55,198 nucleotides of DNA from Bacteroidaceae bacterium (GCA_017559845.1 JAFYQQ010000010.1:1-55198), one strand, 5' to 3'. Shown: positions 28,701 through 35,813, counted from the first letter of the stretch. The notes: generated from the letters alone by a model not told the origin. A program made the numbers and translations.

Positions 28701-30218
28701 TTCTATCTGGGCACAGCAGATCAGGCAGCCGAGGGCATCACTCCCACACTGGACGGAATGGTGGCACGCGCCAACACCCTGTTGGCCTATGAGGCTGATG
28801 GAGGCGAACTGTTCCGTGCACGTCCCAACTTCTCCAATGAATTGCGCACCCAGCTCGAAGCAGCTGTAAACAAGACCGCTTCTGTTGCCACAACAGAGGA
28901 AAAGATGGGACTGGTGGCCGAGTTTACAAGCATATTCGAGGCTATCTATGAAAGCAAGCAGGCTTACGTCATGCTGGAAGCCACTGTGGAAACACTTTTG
29001 GCACAGGCATACGAAGACCCCACTGCAACCGAAGAAGAACGGATTGACATCCAGAATGTCGCTACAAACGTAATGGCCAAGTGGGTTGCCGGTGAATACA
29101 CCACCGAACAGGCGCTTGCCAAGGAAGATCTCATGCAGTCTGCCTACTGCCAGCGTTATCTGCAGGGTGCTCCTCATCAGGTCAATGGCGTATGGCAGCT
29201 TGCCACCGCTCAGGACATGCAGTGGTTTGCCCGTTGCGTCAACGAGATGGGCGATGTATATGCTCAGGCAGCTATTGTGGCTCCCATTGACATGAGCGGA
29301 ATTGAATGGCTTCCCATCGGTAAGGTTGCACGTCCTTATGCAGGTAAGTTCAATGGCGGTCTGTATCCCCTTACCAATATGAACCGTCCTTTGTTCGGAA
29401 CCACCAACAGTGCCAACATCCAGGGCATAGCCATCCTTGGCGGAGACTTTGGCGGAATGGCCGACTATGCAGCTCATACCGGAAGTATCATTGGACATGC
29501 CACAGGAAAGACCGTGCTGACTCGCAGCTACAGTACAGCCAACATGAGCAGTGGAACTGGCGACTGTGGTGGTCTCATCGGTAAGGTGGCTGGCAGCGGA
29601 ACCATCAAGGACTGCTACTTTGCCGGAAACCTCACAGCAGGATGGAGTGCCGGATGTCTGATTGGTAGCTCTGACGGAAGCACCATTGCAGAAATCAGCA
29701 ACTGCTATGTGGATGCCACCAACGTAACCTACAAGAATGGTGACGCACACGGATTGGTTGTGGGTTGGCTGCATGACGGACTCACCGGCAGAATCCACAA
29801 TGTTTACGTGATTGCCGCTCCCGAACTGACCAACATCATGGGACACACAGACAATGCACAAGCGGCAGCCCAGGCATGTAAGATTCTCACTGCAGAGGAA
29901 TTTGCAAGTGGTGCAGTGGCATACAGCTTGAACAACGGCAATACAGAAAGTCCTGTATGGTTCCAGACCCTGGGCACAGATGCTTGTCCCGTATTGGATA
30001 GCAGCCACATGATTGTCATCCTCAACGAAGACGGAACCTACAGCAACAAGAAGGGCGATGCCATCGACAAGACGGAGATGAGCCAGCAACTGCCTGCTGT
30101 GGTGAATGTATATGACATGCAAGGCCGTCTGGTCAAGGCCAATGTCAAGGCTGGCGAAAGCCTCAACGGCCTGCCTCGCGGACTCTACATTGTAGGCGGA
30201 AAGAAGATGCTCAAGTAA
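25797..30218 (+). CDS. Giant secreted GLUG-repeat surface protein
   Basis: The 1473-residue protein has a signal peptide (about 1-23, ending SAWA). It then has three related modules at about 25-310, 340-625 and 1120-1415. Each begins with a phrase such as GVYQIGTAQDLADFA or GVWQLATAQDMQWFA, followed by beta-helix-like GLUG strands and a short closing segment (SHGIVY, SRGVVY, SHMIVI). Between modules 2 and 3 are two helical FIVAR-like segments (about 630-790 and 980-1110) around a beta-sandwich resembling a carbohydrate-binding module (about 795-975, GWTYSKDGSTFTV). The tail VYDMQGRLVK ... GLYIVGGKKMLK is the sorting-type end shared with its neighbours. Likely a cell-surface glycan-binding or adhesive protein paired with the GH30 enzyme; no catalytic motif is visible. 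Confidence 0.8.
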   Translation: MKRILRTMCLLSLLLGFGGSAWAIEPVDGVYQIGTAQDLADFAQVVNGTDVYANAVLTADIDLTEMGDVTIGGAGIAYSGVFDGAYHTITINRTAEGEYNALFRLLAGTVKNLNVAGTIVSNGKYASGLVAQTTGDRTLLLNCVSTVRIESSVGGDCTNGGLAALVEGEATIENCAFAGAFVSPSADSWGGFCGWSTGKGTYKNCMMIGDVSEALSAGSNVFSRNPGNCTFTNCVYLNEFGNIPGGSIQITAEQLASGEACFILNGKQSATCSWFQTLGQDALPVPNASHGIVYANGKLHCNGVAYEEGTVYSNTNEGAVQDEHNWQNGVCDFCHATDENYVTAGEDGFYEISTPDQFVWFAAMVNSGAKRDIHGRLTAAINMEGIEWPSIGNGGSTFTGIFDGQGFAIENLAGPLFGSAQGAKFMNIALESATINGRNSQLGNQTGSIVCVAYDSEMTGSYSKATLVLGDEGDLGGLAGKFTGTIKDCAFLGSVSSAGWSEGGIAGSGEASSITIEDCLVFADLFTTGGAAKGTILGWNDNATIRNCYTVQAPAEFNGFSGNTSGTETGCQMLANEDFARGDVTWKLNNGSFVNPAWYQNLSEDAHPMLDASRGVVYQPAPGEYTNDMEEMKTALVEELTDYAENVYAQKALIDALKESIEVLAAAATYEDFCTAYTAMDEARSNVKASSSAYTAYVDQIEKIKAYLDENSGTMAGPSLVLLESYLYDEIAPEEGAFPNGSYEYIIANMLLTAEEVTQEVAYAQTLLDEAVRNGYAPGTEITTLVHNANLDADPNFEGWTYSKDGSTFTVMRDGETTYTAEAWNATFDMYQTITGLSNGVYEVRLNAAFRAAADVYDGNNNYAAYLYANGNAVYVMTAGEDLIGVDEAVNGENSYIEGTSNLDNLYDNGIVSGYCPAGPVGCSYAFGAGRYENRIVAVVTDGTLTIGVKNAGTGCSNDWIGFDNFRLFYLGTADQAAEGITPTLDGMVARANTLLAYEADGGELFRARPNFSNELRTQLEAAVNKTASVATTEEKMGLVAEFTSIFEAIYESKQAYVMLEATVETLLAQAYEDPTATEEERIDIQNVATNVMAKWVAGEYTTEQALAKEDLMQSAYCQRYLQGAPHQVNGVWQLATAQDMQWFARCVNEMGDVYAQAAIVAPIDMSGIEWLPIGKVARPYAGKFNGGLYPLTNMNRPLFGTTNSANIQGIAILGGDFGGMADYAAHTGSIIGHATGKTVLTRSYSTANMSSGTGDCGGLIGKVAGSGTIKDCYFAGNLTAGWSAGCLIGSSDGSTIAEISNCYVDATNVTYKNGDAHGLVVGWLHDGLTGRIHNVYVIAAPELTNIMGHTDNAQAAAQACKILTAEEFASGAVAYSLNNGNTESPVWFQTLGTDACPVLDSSHMIVILNEDGTYSNKKGDAIDKTEMSQQLPAVVNVYDMQGRLVKANVKAGESLNGLPRGLYIVGGKKMLK

Positions 30219-30253
30219 ATCCCTCGCCCTTAGCTTAGGGCAACCTTGAAATA

Positions 30254-30296
30254 ATCCCCACAACTGCTTCCCTTTTGCGGTTGTGGGGATTTTTTT
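30254..30296 (+). terminator. Terminator after the GLUG protein gene
   Basis: A 14-bp stem (30254-30267 with 30277-30290) with a 9-nt loop, followed by six T residues, 36 bp after the stop. Confidence 0.85.
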
Positions 30297-30327
30297 GATT
30301 GATGGCATGTGGTTTATCCACACTTAT

Positions 30328-30397
30328 GTTACGGCGAATATGTTATTCGCTGTTTCTGAGTATAAGGGTCTGTGATCCGATAGCATAGACGGGGATT
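30328..30397 (+). repeat. 70-bp direct repeat, copy 1
   Basis: Nearly identical to 30863-30932 (about four mismatches). It runs from GTTACGGCGAATATG to AGACGGGGATT. The copies are 535 bp apart; copy 2 lies inside the MITE-like element. Confidence 0.85.
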
Positions 30398-30403
30398 TTG
30401 AAA

Positions 30404-30430
30404 TGAGTGATGAGTTATGAGTGGTGAGCG
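30404..30430 (+). repeat. TGAGnnn heptad array (four units)
   Basis: TGAGTGA, TGAGTTA, TGAGTGG, TGAGCG in direct succession. No core element abuts it. Confidence 0.7.
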
Positions 30431-30466
30431 TTTAACGAATATCGCTTGATAAATCTACGTTGCCGA

Positions 30467-30690
30467 TTCCCGTCTTCCAGACGGCTTTCCTAAATGATGC
30501 CTATCATTGTTTCCACGGACTTGAAAGTCCGCGGCTATTTAACTTCGCGTCTTCCAGACGCATATTCATGATTATCCCTCGTTCTGAAGGTGTGGCGTCT
30601 GAAATACGCGATGCCCTAAGGGCGAATAGCCGCGGGTTCTTGAACCCGTGGAATCAAATCGTATTCCCCTAATGCCGTCTGAAGGACGGG
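30467..30690. repeat. Cluster of palindromic (BIME-like) repeats
   Basis: Two palindrome families alternate. One is GTCTTCCAGAC-like (30468-30483, 30547-30561, 30674-30688). The other has a central hairpin flanked by TTCCACGG and CCGCGGCTATT (30511-30539, and inverted at 30620-30653). The hairpin arms differ between copies but remain complementary. Confidence 0.7.
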
Positions 30691-30711
30691 GAACGGCAAC
30701 GAGGCCAACGA

Positions 30712-30746
30712 TGGGCGATGAGTTGTGAGCAATGAGCGATGAGAGG
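30712..30746 (+). repeat. Left heptad array of MITE-like element 1
   Basis: Five units: TGGGCGA, TGAGTTG, TGAGCAA, TGAGCGA, TGAGAGG. It ends one base before the GTAGGG end of the element. Confidence 0.75.
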
Positions 30747-30747
30747 G

Positions 30748-31064
30748 GTAGGGGCGTTGCGTGCAGCGTCCGAAGAGAACACATTGGGTTATAATCTCAC
30801 GTTTTCACGAAAAGGACTAGACATAAGAACATAAGAATCAAAAGGGAAAAACATGTCTTTCTGTTACGGCGAATATGTTATTCGCTGTTTTTGAGTATAA
30901 GGGTCTGTGCCCCGATAGCGTAGACGGGGATTGCAAATCCTTACCTCAATTCCATCGGATGGCATATCCGATGGAACGGATCACGAAATATTGCTCTAAA
31001 CCTTTGCGGGATTGGCGGGATTGGCGTGAGTGAAAACCTCGGACGCTGCACGCAACGTCCCTAC
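30748..31064. mobile_element. MITE-like element 1 (317 bp)
   Basis: The ends are about 26-bp inverted repeats starting GTAGGG and containing TGCGTGCAGCGTCCGA (left 30748-30773, right 31039-31064, one mismatch). Left subterminal sequence continues to TTATAATCTCACG (30801); right subterminal sequence, on the minus strand, reads ACTCACGCCAATCCCGCC. The interior includes copy 2 of the 70-bp repeat. No reading frame for a transposase exists. Homologous subterminal sequence recurs in element 2 in reverse order. Confidence 0.65.
30863..30932 (+). repeat. 70-bp direct repeat, copy 2
   Basis: Second copy of the 30328-30397 sequence, inside MITE-like element 1; element 2 lacks it, so it may be an insertion. 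Confidence 0.85.
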
Positions 31065-31225
31065 TCATCGTTCATCGTTCATCGTTCACCGCTCACCGTT
31101 CACCGCTCACCGTTCATCGTTCACCGCTCACCGTTCATCGTTCACCGCTCACCGCTCACCGTTCATCGCTCACCGTTCATCGCTCATCGTTCACCGCTCA
31201 CCGCTCATTGCTCATCGCTCACAAC
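31065..31225 (-). repeat. 23-unit heptad tandem array
   Basis: 161 bp of uninterrupted 7-bp units (TCATCGT, TCACCGC, TCACCGT and variants on the plus strand; TGAGnnn/TGAACGA on the minus). It directly abuts the right end of MITE-like element 1. Long frames here simply repeat the 7-residue period. Confidence 0.9.
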
Positions 31226-31321
31226 CCAAAAATCTTAACGGATTTCATGAGAATCCCAAGCAAAGCGTCTAAAAACGTTAAATTTATGCAGCCTTTTGCT
31301 TATCGCAAGAAAGAAAATGTG

Positions 31322-31329
31322 TATTTTTG
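31322..31329 (+). promoter_or_regulatory. -7 element for the fic operon
   Basis: TATTTTTG on the plus strand, with TTTTG at 31294-31298 as a possible upstream element. A leader of about 70 nt follows and contains a perfect TTATCCACA 9-mer at 31375-31383. Confidence 0.5.
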
Positions 31330-31404
31330 CATAGAGTGATGGCGCTGGCGCGATGATTGTGTGGCTGTAAAGCGTTATCCACAGGCTTTAAAAGGAGCAT
31401 TGAT

Positions 31405-32187
31405 ATGTGTGAAGATTTGGAAAAGACATATAACGAACTTTTGGCTGAATACCAGAAGACGGTGATGAAGAAGATGGCTGCAGAGGACTATCTTCAATAC
31501 AATGAAATTCTGTTTTCGGCTCACAGCCTTGGCATAGAGGGAAGTTCCTATACCATCAATGACACCAAGGCGCTGAAGGAATTGGGATTGGGGGTGGTGC
31601 CCCAGAACAAGCCGCTGGTGGAGACGATGGAGATGCTTGACCACTTCCACGCATACGAGCAGATGCTTGCTGCGGTACAAAGTCCTCTGACGGAAGACTA
31701 CGTCCTTTCGTTGCATGCCACACTGACGCATCATACCATTTCCTATCGCCACCCAGGAGCCAGCCCCGGCGAATATACTACAATGGACATGGGTGCCGGG
31801 GATACGCTCTTTGGCGACCATGAACAACTGATCAAGAGGGTTCCGGACCTTCTTGCACATACCGAACGCGCCATTCAAAGGGGATTGCCCCCAATGTTCA
31901 CCGCAGCTGTCTTCCACGGACATTTCATTTATCTGCATCCGTTCAGAGACGGAAACGGACGTATGGCCAGACTGTTGTCCAACAAGATCCTGCTCCAGGC
32001 AGGGCATCCCATTCTCATCATTACCCGCGAATCTAAAGAGGAATATGTCCGTGCATTGAAACTTTTCCACAAGGACAGTGCGGAATATCTGGTGGCATTC
32101 TTCTATGAAAGTGCCATAAAGCGGATGAGGGAGGAGATGGAAGAGAAAAAGCGGAACACGATAAAGGGACTTTCTTTTCTGTTGTAA
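31405..32187 (+). CDS. Fic-domain protein (probable AMPylase)
   Basis: The 260-residue protein starts at MCEDLEKTY, where AAAGGAG lies 9 bp upstream; a GTG 48 bp earlier has no such support. The catalytic Fic motif HPFRDGNGR is at 178-186, with all canonical residues. An N-terminal inhibitory helix carries SLGIEG at 41-46, fitting (S/T)xxxE(G/N), so the enzyme should be self-inhibited in cis (class II). Fic enzymes transfer AMP or related groups to hydroxyl side chains of target proteins, in the cytoplasm here since there is no signal peptide. It is the first gene of a tight block with an acyltransferase, LicD and a glycosyltransferase. The target is unknown. Confidence 0.9.
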   Translation: MCEDLEKTYNELLAEYQKTVMKKMAAEDYLQYNEILFSAHSLGIEGSSYTINDTKALKELGLGVVPQNKPLVETMEMLDHFHAYEQMLAAVQSPLTEDYVLSLHATLTHHTISYRHPGASPGEYTTMDMGAGDTLFGDHEQLIKRVPDLLAHTERAIQRGLPPMFTAAVFHGHFIYLHPFRDGNGRMARLLSNKILLQAGHPILIITRESKEEYVRALKLFHKDSAEYLVAFFYESAIKRMREEMEEKKRNTIKGLSFLL

Positions 32188-32198
32188 TTGATGTTGGG

Positions 32199-33248
32199 AT
32201 GAAGAACCGTAACCATGCTTTTGACCTGTTGTGCGCCCTGTGCATCCTGCGCATGATTTGTCTGCATGTGCTGCAAATGTGCGGCCATGCGCATGACGAA
32301 TGGTGGAAAGAGGTGATGGCATGGACCTATTTCTTCATGGCTTTCTTCTTCTTCAAGTCAGGCTTTTTCAACAAGGGAAACGGCGGAGACACACTTTCTT
32401 ATTGCAAGGAGAAGGCTCGCCGGCTGATCATTCCCTATCTGGCAAGCGGTCTCATCGGCGATGCGGTGTACTTTGCCTTTCTGCCGCCGCTGATGGAGAA
32501 GTACCACGCGCCCATTGAGCCACTGGAATGGCAGATGGTGTGGACACGGAGCAGTTTCTTCGGCAATCCGCCGGTGTGGTTCCTGTTCTCGTTCTTCTGC
32601 GCCTATGTCGGCATCCATCTGCTGGAGAAGGTGCGCCATCTGCATTGGGTGGCCGTGCTTTTCCCTTTGGCCAGTTATTGGCTGTTCCGCATGGACAATC
32701 CGCTGTGGATGGGGGTGGAGAATGTGTTCATGGGCATCTATTTCTTTTATCTGGGCAAGATGTGGCGACGAGTGACGGTGCGCCTTGACAGGGATACCCT
32801 GCTGTGGACATCGGTGGCGCTGACGGTGGCCTTTGCCATTGTCAACCTGTGCCTGCCCGGCCAGTATGCCATGAGCAGCAACAGCTTTACGGGCAATCCG
32901 TGGGGTGCGGTTGCGGGCACCACGCTGGCCTTGTGCGGACTGAGCGGTGTGCTGATGGGCACGCAGGTTCCGCGCATTCCCGCCCTCAGCTTCATTGGCG
33001 AACACTCCATGGTCTACTTCATTGCCCATTATCCCATCCTTTATTTTGTGAAATTCACCCACCTCTGTTTCGGCCGCAGCATCTATGGCCGTTACGAAGA
33101 GGCAATTGTATTGATACCCACCCTGCTGATTGTGTGTACATGGCTTGTGCCCTATGTGGAGCGCACGCCGTGGCTGAGCGGCAGATGGCCAACCCCCAAG
33201 AAAAGACTATGCACAGAGACCCTTACCGATTTGACCCTGAAGAGCTGA
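32199..33248 (+). CDS. Acyltransferase family 3 membrane protein
   Basis: The 349-residue membrane protein has about ten helices, starting with the typical MKNRNHAFDLLCALCILRM segment, where family members carry an RxxD/H-like motif facing the active site. Acyltransferase_3 proteins O-acylate (often acetylate) extracytoplasmic sugars of lipopolysaccharide, capsules or peptidoglycan. The C-terminal cytoplasmic tail is basic. It begins 11 bp after fic, and its last 40 bp overlap the start of licD in another frame, indicating a tight operon. Substrate inferred only as a surface glycan. Confidence 0.85.
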   Translation: MKNRNHAFDLLCALCILRMICLHVLQMCGHAHDEWWKEVMAWTYFFMAFFFFKSGFFNKGNGGDTLSYCKEKARRLIIPYLASGLIGDAVYFAFLPPLMEKYHAPIEPLEWQMVWTRSSFFGNPPVWFLFSFFCAYVGIHLLEKVRHLHWVAVLFPLASYWLFRMDNPLWMGVENVFMGIYFFYLGKMWRRVTVRLDRDTLLWTSVALTVAFAIVNLCLPGQYAMSSNSFTGNPWGAVAGTTLALCGLSGVLMGTQVPRIPALSFIGEHSMVYFIAHYPILYFVKFTHLCFGRSIYGRYEEAIVLIPTLLIVCTWLVPYVERTPWLSGRWPTPKKRLCTETLTDLTLKS

Positions 33249-34027
33249 AGGCACGTTTCAATCCCGAAGGTTCGCCCCTGAGGCTGCAGCAACTCCGCAT
33301 GAAGGAGATGCTGAAGGTGCTGGACGGCATCTGCCGCAAGCATGACATCCCTTATTGGATTGCTTCGGGCACGCTGCTGGGCTGCATGCGCCACGGAGGC
33401 TTCATTCCCTGGGACGACGACCTGGACGTGGAGATGCTCAGGTCCGACTACAAGCGCCTGTTGCGCATCCTGCCGCGCGAGTTGCCCGAATGGATGGAAC
33501 TGCAACACAGGGACACCGACCCCAACTACTTCTACTCCTATGCCAAGCTGCGCGACAAGAACAGCCTGCTGGAGGAGACCAACGGATACGACCGAATCTT
33601 CCGCATGAAGGGCATCTACATTGACATCTTTCCGCAGGAGAAATGCCCGCTGTGGATGCAGAAGCTTTCGTGCCACACGTTGGGCCACGTCTACAAGGTG
33701 ATGAAGGACATGCGCATATCCGAGCCGGAACGGCTGAAAAAGGTGGCTTTCTGGTACAACCTGAACCACAGGCTTATATATCCCCTCATGCGCTTGGCAA
33801 GCCTGCTGTTCCCCTCGCTGCTGGTGCGGCACACGTTCGGCGTGCCCTTCCATACGGCCTGCCATGTGGACGAGGTGTTCCCCATCGGCCGAGCCAAGTT
33901 TGAAGACCTGGAGGTGAGCGTTCCGCACGACAGCGACGCTTATCTGAAACGCAAGTATGGCGACTATCTGCGCATGCCCGACGTGGATGCGCTCAACCCT
34001 CATGTGGCACAGTGCCGCTTCTTTTAA
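33209..34027 (+). CDS. LicD-family phosphotransferase
   Basis: The 272-residue protein contains the LicD nucleotidyltransferase-fold signature: YWIASGTLLGCMRHGGFI followed by DDDLD at residues 69-73, with metal-binding aspartates. LicD enzymes attach phosphocholine or similar phospho-alcohols to surface glycans. The ATG at 33209 lies inside the acyltransferase gene (40-bp overlap), but the family N-terminus (FDPEELKARFNPEGS, then LRLQQLRMKEML) is encoded from there, so the overlap is real. A longer open frame upstream is read from the acyltransferase gene and is not coding. The donor and acceptor cannot be read from sequence. Confidence 0.9.
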   Translation: MHRDPYRFDPEELKARFNPEGSPLRLQQLRMKEMLKVLDGICRKHDIPYWIASGTLLGCMRHGGFIPWDDDLDVEMLRSDYKRLLRILPRELPEWMELQHRDTDPNYFYSYAKLRDKNSLLEETNGYDRIFRMKGIYIDIFPQEKCPLWMQKLSCHTLGHVYKVMKDMRISEPERLKKVAFWYNLNHRLIYPLMRLASLLFPSLLVRHTFGVPFHTACHVDEVFPIGRAKFEDLEVSVPHDSDAYLKRKYGDYLRMPDVDALNPHVAQCRFF

Positions 34028-34056
34028 TACACACCCCCTTGAAACCATATCTGTCA

Positions 34057-35076
34057 ATGAAACATCCAGCCCAAATAGACATTGCCGTGTTGATGCTCTT
34101 CTTCAACCGGCCCGACTCGCTGAAGAAAGTGTTTGAACAAGTGCGAAAGGCGCGCCCCTCGCAGCTTTTCCTGTACCAGGACGGGCCGCGCGGCCCGCAG
34201 GACATGCCCGGCATTATGGCCTGCCGGCAGATTGTGGAAGAGATTGACTGGGAATGCCGTGTGGAACGTAACTACCGCCCCCAGAACCAGGGATGCGACC
34301 CTTCGGGCTACCTGTCGCACAAATGGGCTTTCTCGCTGGCCGACAAGGTGATGGTGCTGGAGGACGACGTTGTGCCATCGGAGAGTTTCTTCCCCTTCTG
34401 CAAGGAGATGCTTGACCGCTATGAGCACGATCCCCGCATCAGCATGATTGCCGGCTTCAACGTGGACGAGGTGACAAAGGATGTGCCTCACGACTATTTC
34501 TTTACCTCGGCCTTCTCCATTTGGGGATGGGCCTCGTGGCGGCGTGTGGTGGACCAGTGGGACGGCGAATACCGTTTTCTGGACGACCCCTTTACGGTGA
34601 GACAGCTGGAGGGCATTGCCAAGAAACAAAGACTGAGGGGCGACTATATGACCATGTGCCGCCACCACAAGCAGTCGGGCAAACCCTATTTCGAGAGCAT
34701 CTTCTGGAGCGCCATGCTCATGAACAACGGACTGGCCGTGATGCCCAGCCGCAACCTCATCAGCAACGTGGGCGCCACCACAGATTCCACTCACTTCTCC
34801 ACCGAACTGGCCACCATGCCCCATCGCCTGCGCCGCATCTTCACCATGCAGCGGCACGAACTGGACTTCCCCCTGCGGCATCCGGCTCATGTGATGGAAT
34901 ATACGGATTATAAGGAACGCCTGTACAAGGTGAATGCTTGGGGGCATCCCTGGACAAAGGTCTGCTATTCGTTGGAAGAACTGTGGCTCAACCTCAGACA
35001 GGCGCGCTTTTCCGTCATCCTAAAGGCGCTGAGCCGCCGTCTGCGCAAATGGACGGGAACGGAAAAACACCGGTAA
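34057..35076 (+). CDS. Family 2-like glycosyltransferase
   Basis: The 339-residue cytoplasmic protein has a GT-A fold pattern: VLMLFFNRPDSLKKVF near the N-terminus, LYQDGPRG, and the metal-binding VLEDDVVPS with E102-D103-D104. FSIWGWASWRRVV is shared by a group of bacterial glycosyltransferases annotated as HlpA-like or GT2-like. The start is set at the ATG at 34057, 29 bp after licD; an earlier in-frame start overlaps licD. It ends six bases before the 42-bp tandem array. The open frame running through the array is in a different phase, so only a frameshift could fuse the two. Confidence 0.87.
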   Translation: MKHPAQIDIAVLMLFFNRPDSLKKVFEQVRKARPSQLFLYQDGPRGPQDMPGIMACRQIVEEIDWECRVERNYRPQNQGCDPSGYLSHKWAFSLADKVMVLEDDVVPSESFFPFCKEMLDRYEHDPRISMIAGFNVDEVTKDVPHDYFFTSAFSIWGWASWRRVVDQWDGEYRFLDDPFTVRQLEGIAKKQRLRGDYMTMCRHHKQSGKPYFESIFWSAMLMNNGLAVMPSRNLISNVGATTDSTHFSTELATMPHRLRRIFTMQRHELDFPLRHPAHVMEYTDYKERLYKVNAWGHPWTKVCYSLEELWLNLRQARFSVILKALSRRLRKWTGTEKHR

Positions 35077-35081
35077 ACATC

Positions 35082-35390
35082 CAGGTGCAGCGTTGCGTGA
35101 AGGTTGAAATTGGAATTTCGAGGCAGGTGCAGCGTTGCGCGAAGGTTGAAATCGGGATTTCGAAGCAGGTGCAGCGTTGCGTGAAGGTCAAAATCGGAAT
35201 TTCGAGGCAGGTGCAGCGTTGCATGAAGGTTGAAATCGGGATTTCGAGGCAGGTGCAGCGTTGCGAGAAGGTCGAAATTGGGATTTCGAGGCAGATGCAG
35301 CGCTGCGTGAAGGCCGAAATTGGAATTTCGAGGCAGGTGCAGCGTTGCGAGACGGTTGAAATTGGGATTTCGAGGCAGGTGCAGCGTTGC
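35082..35390 (+). repeat. 42-bp tandem array, 7.4 units
   Basis: Units start at 35082, 35124, 35166, 35208, 35250, 35292 and 35334, with a 15-bp partial unit at 35376. Each begins CAGGTGCAGCGTTGC and contains GAAATTGGAATTTC, an inverted repeat with 6-bp arms. Differences cluster at unit positions 16-17, 24-25, 30 and 33. Because 42 is a multiple of three and no stop occurs, both strands stay open, giving 14-residue periodic peptides (QVQRCVKVEIGISR on plus). Unit changes include many amino-acid replacements, so there is no sign of protein-level selection. No spacers, so not CRISPR. Confidence 0.95.
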
Positions 35391-35518
35391 ACCTTCTCTT
35401 CAGAGATGTCCTAAAAAATCTGTCGAGTATGCTTCTGTATAACACAAGACGAGAGTCCAGACTTGAATGATGAAGGACATCTGAAGGAAGAACGTTTAAC
35501 GATGAACAATGAGCGAAA

Positions 35519-35704
35519 AACGTCTGAAAGACGTGAATTTGAATAGCCGGGGGCTTTTAAGCCCTCGGTATCTTATGTCCGCACAAGAAATGGCGTCTGC
35601 AAAGACGCGAATCGGTGGTGAGGGTTGCCGTTCCGCGTCTTTCAGACGCCATTTTTTGTCTTGTCAATTTTTCCACGGGTTCAAGAACCCGCGGCTATTC
35701 GCCC
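35519..35704. repeat. Second cluster of palindromic (BIME-like) repeats
   Basis: CGTCTGAAAGACG (35521-35533), GCGTCTGCAAAGACGC (35594-35609) and GCGTCTTTCAGACGC (35635-35649) match one family. AATAGCCGGGGGC... (35542-35570) and 35671-35704 match the other. The last copy is an exact 34-bp reverse complement of 30620-30653. Confidence 0.7.
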
Positions 35705-35813
35705 TTCGGGCTTCCCGTCATTGACTTCGTCCAAATTGCTCAGGCTTGGCATAGCTCAAGCAAGCTTGGCTCTGCTCTCGCTCAATCGCAATTTTCCAGA
35801 CGGCTTAGAGTAG

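Larger units (their letters stand above)
30297..31321. other. 1-kb non-coding repeat island before the fic operon
   Basis: No credible gene. It contains a 70-bp direct repeat, a cluster of palindromic repeats, the first MITE-like element with flanking heptad arrays, and a perfect DnaA-box 9-mer (TTATCCACA) at 30314. The individual repeats are listed separately. Confidence 0.65.

Noticed and set aside
28308..30323. 671-codon open frame on the minus strand
   Set aside because: It is antisense to the GLUG-repeat protein, has no promoter or signal, and its composition (Cys, His and Val rich) is that of a mirror frame of a GC-biased gene.
31026..31272. Two overlapping short frames rich in His-Arg-Ser
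   Set aside because: They translate the 7-bp heptad array, which reads identically in every frame; no gene signals.
30314..31383. Replication origin at the repeat island
   Set aside because: Two DnaA boxes a kilobase apart, with no dnaA, dnaN or box cluster nearby, are insufficient.
35082..35390. CRISPR-like appearance of regular 42-bp repeats
   Set aside because: Units are directly tandem with no unique spacers, no leader and no cas genes in the window.
35015..35392. 125-codon minus-strand frame through the array
   Set aside because: Same cause: periodic sequence stays open on both strands; no promoter or start context.
34938..35414. 158-codon frame through the 42-bp array
   Set aside because: It starts inside the glycosyltransferase gene in another phase; open only because the unit is a multiple of three. 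Unit differences are not biased to silent positions.
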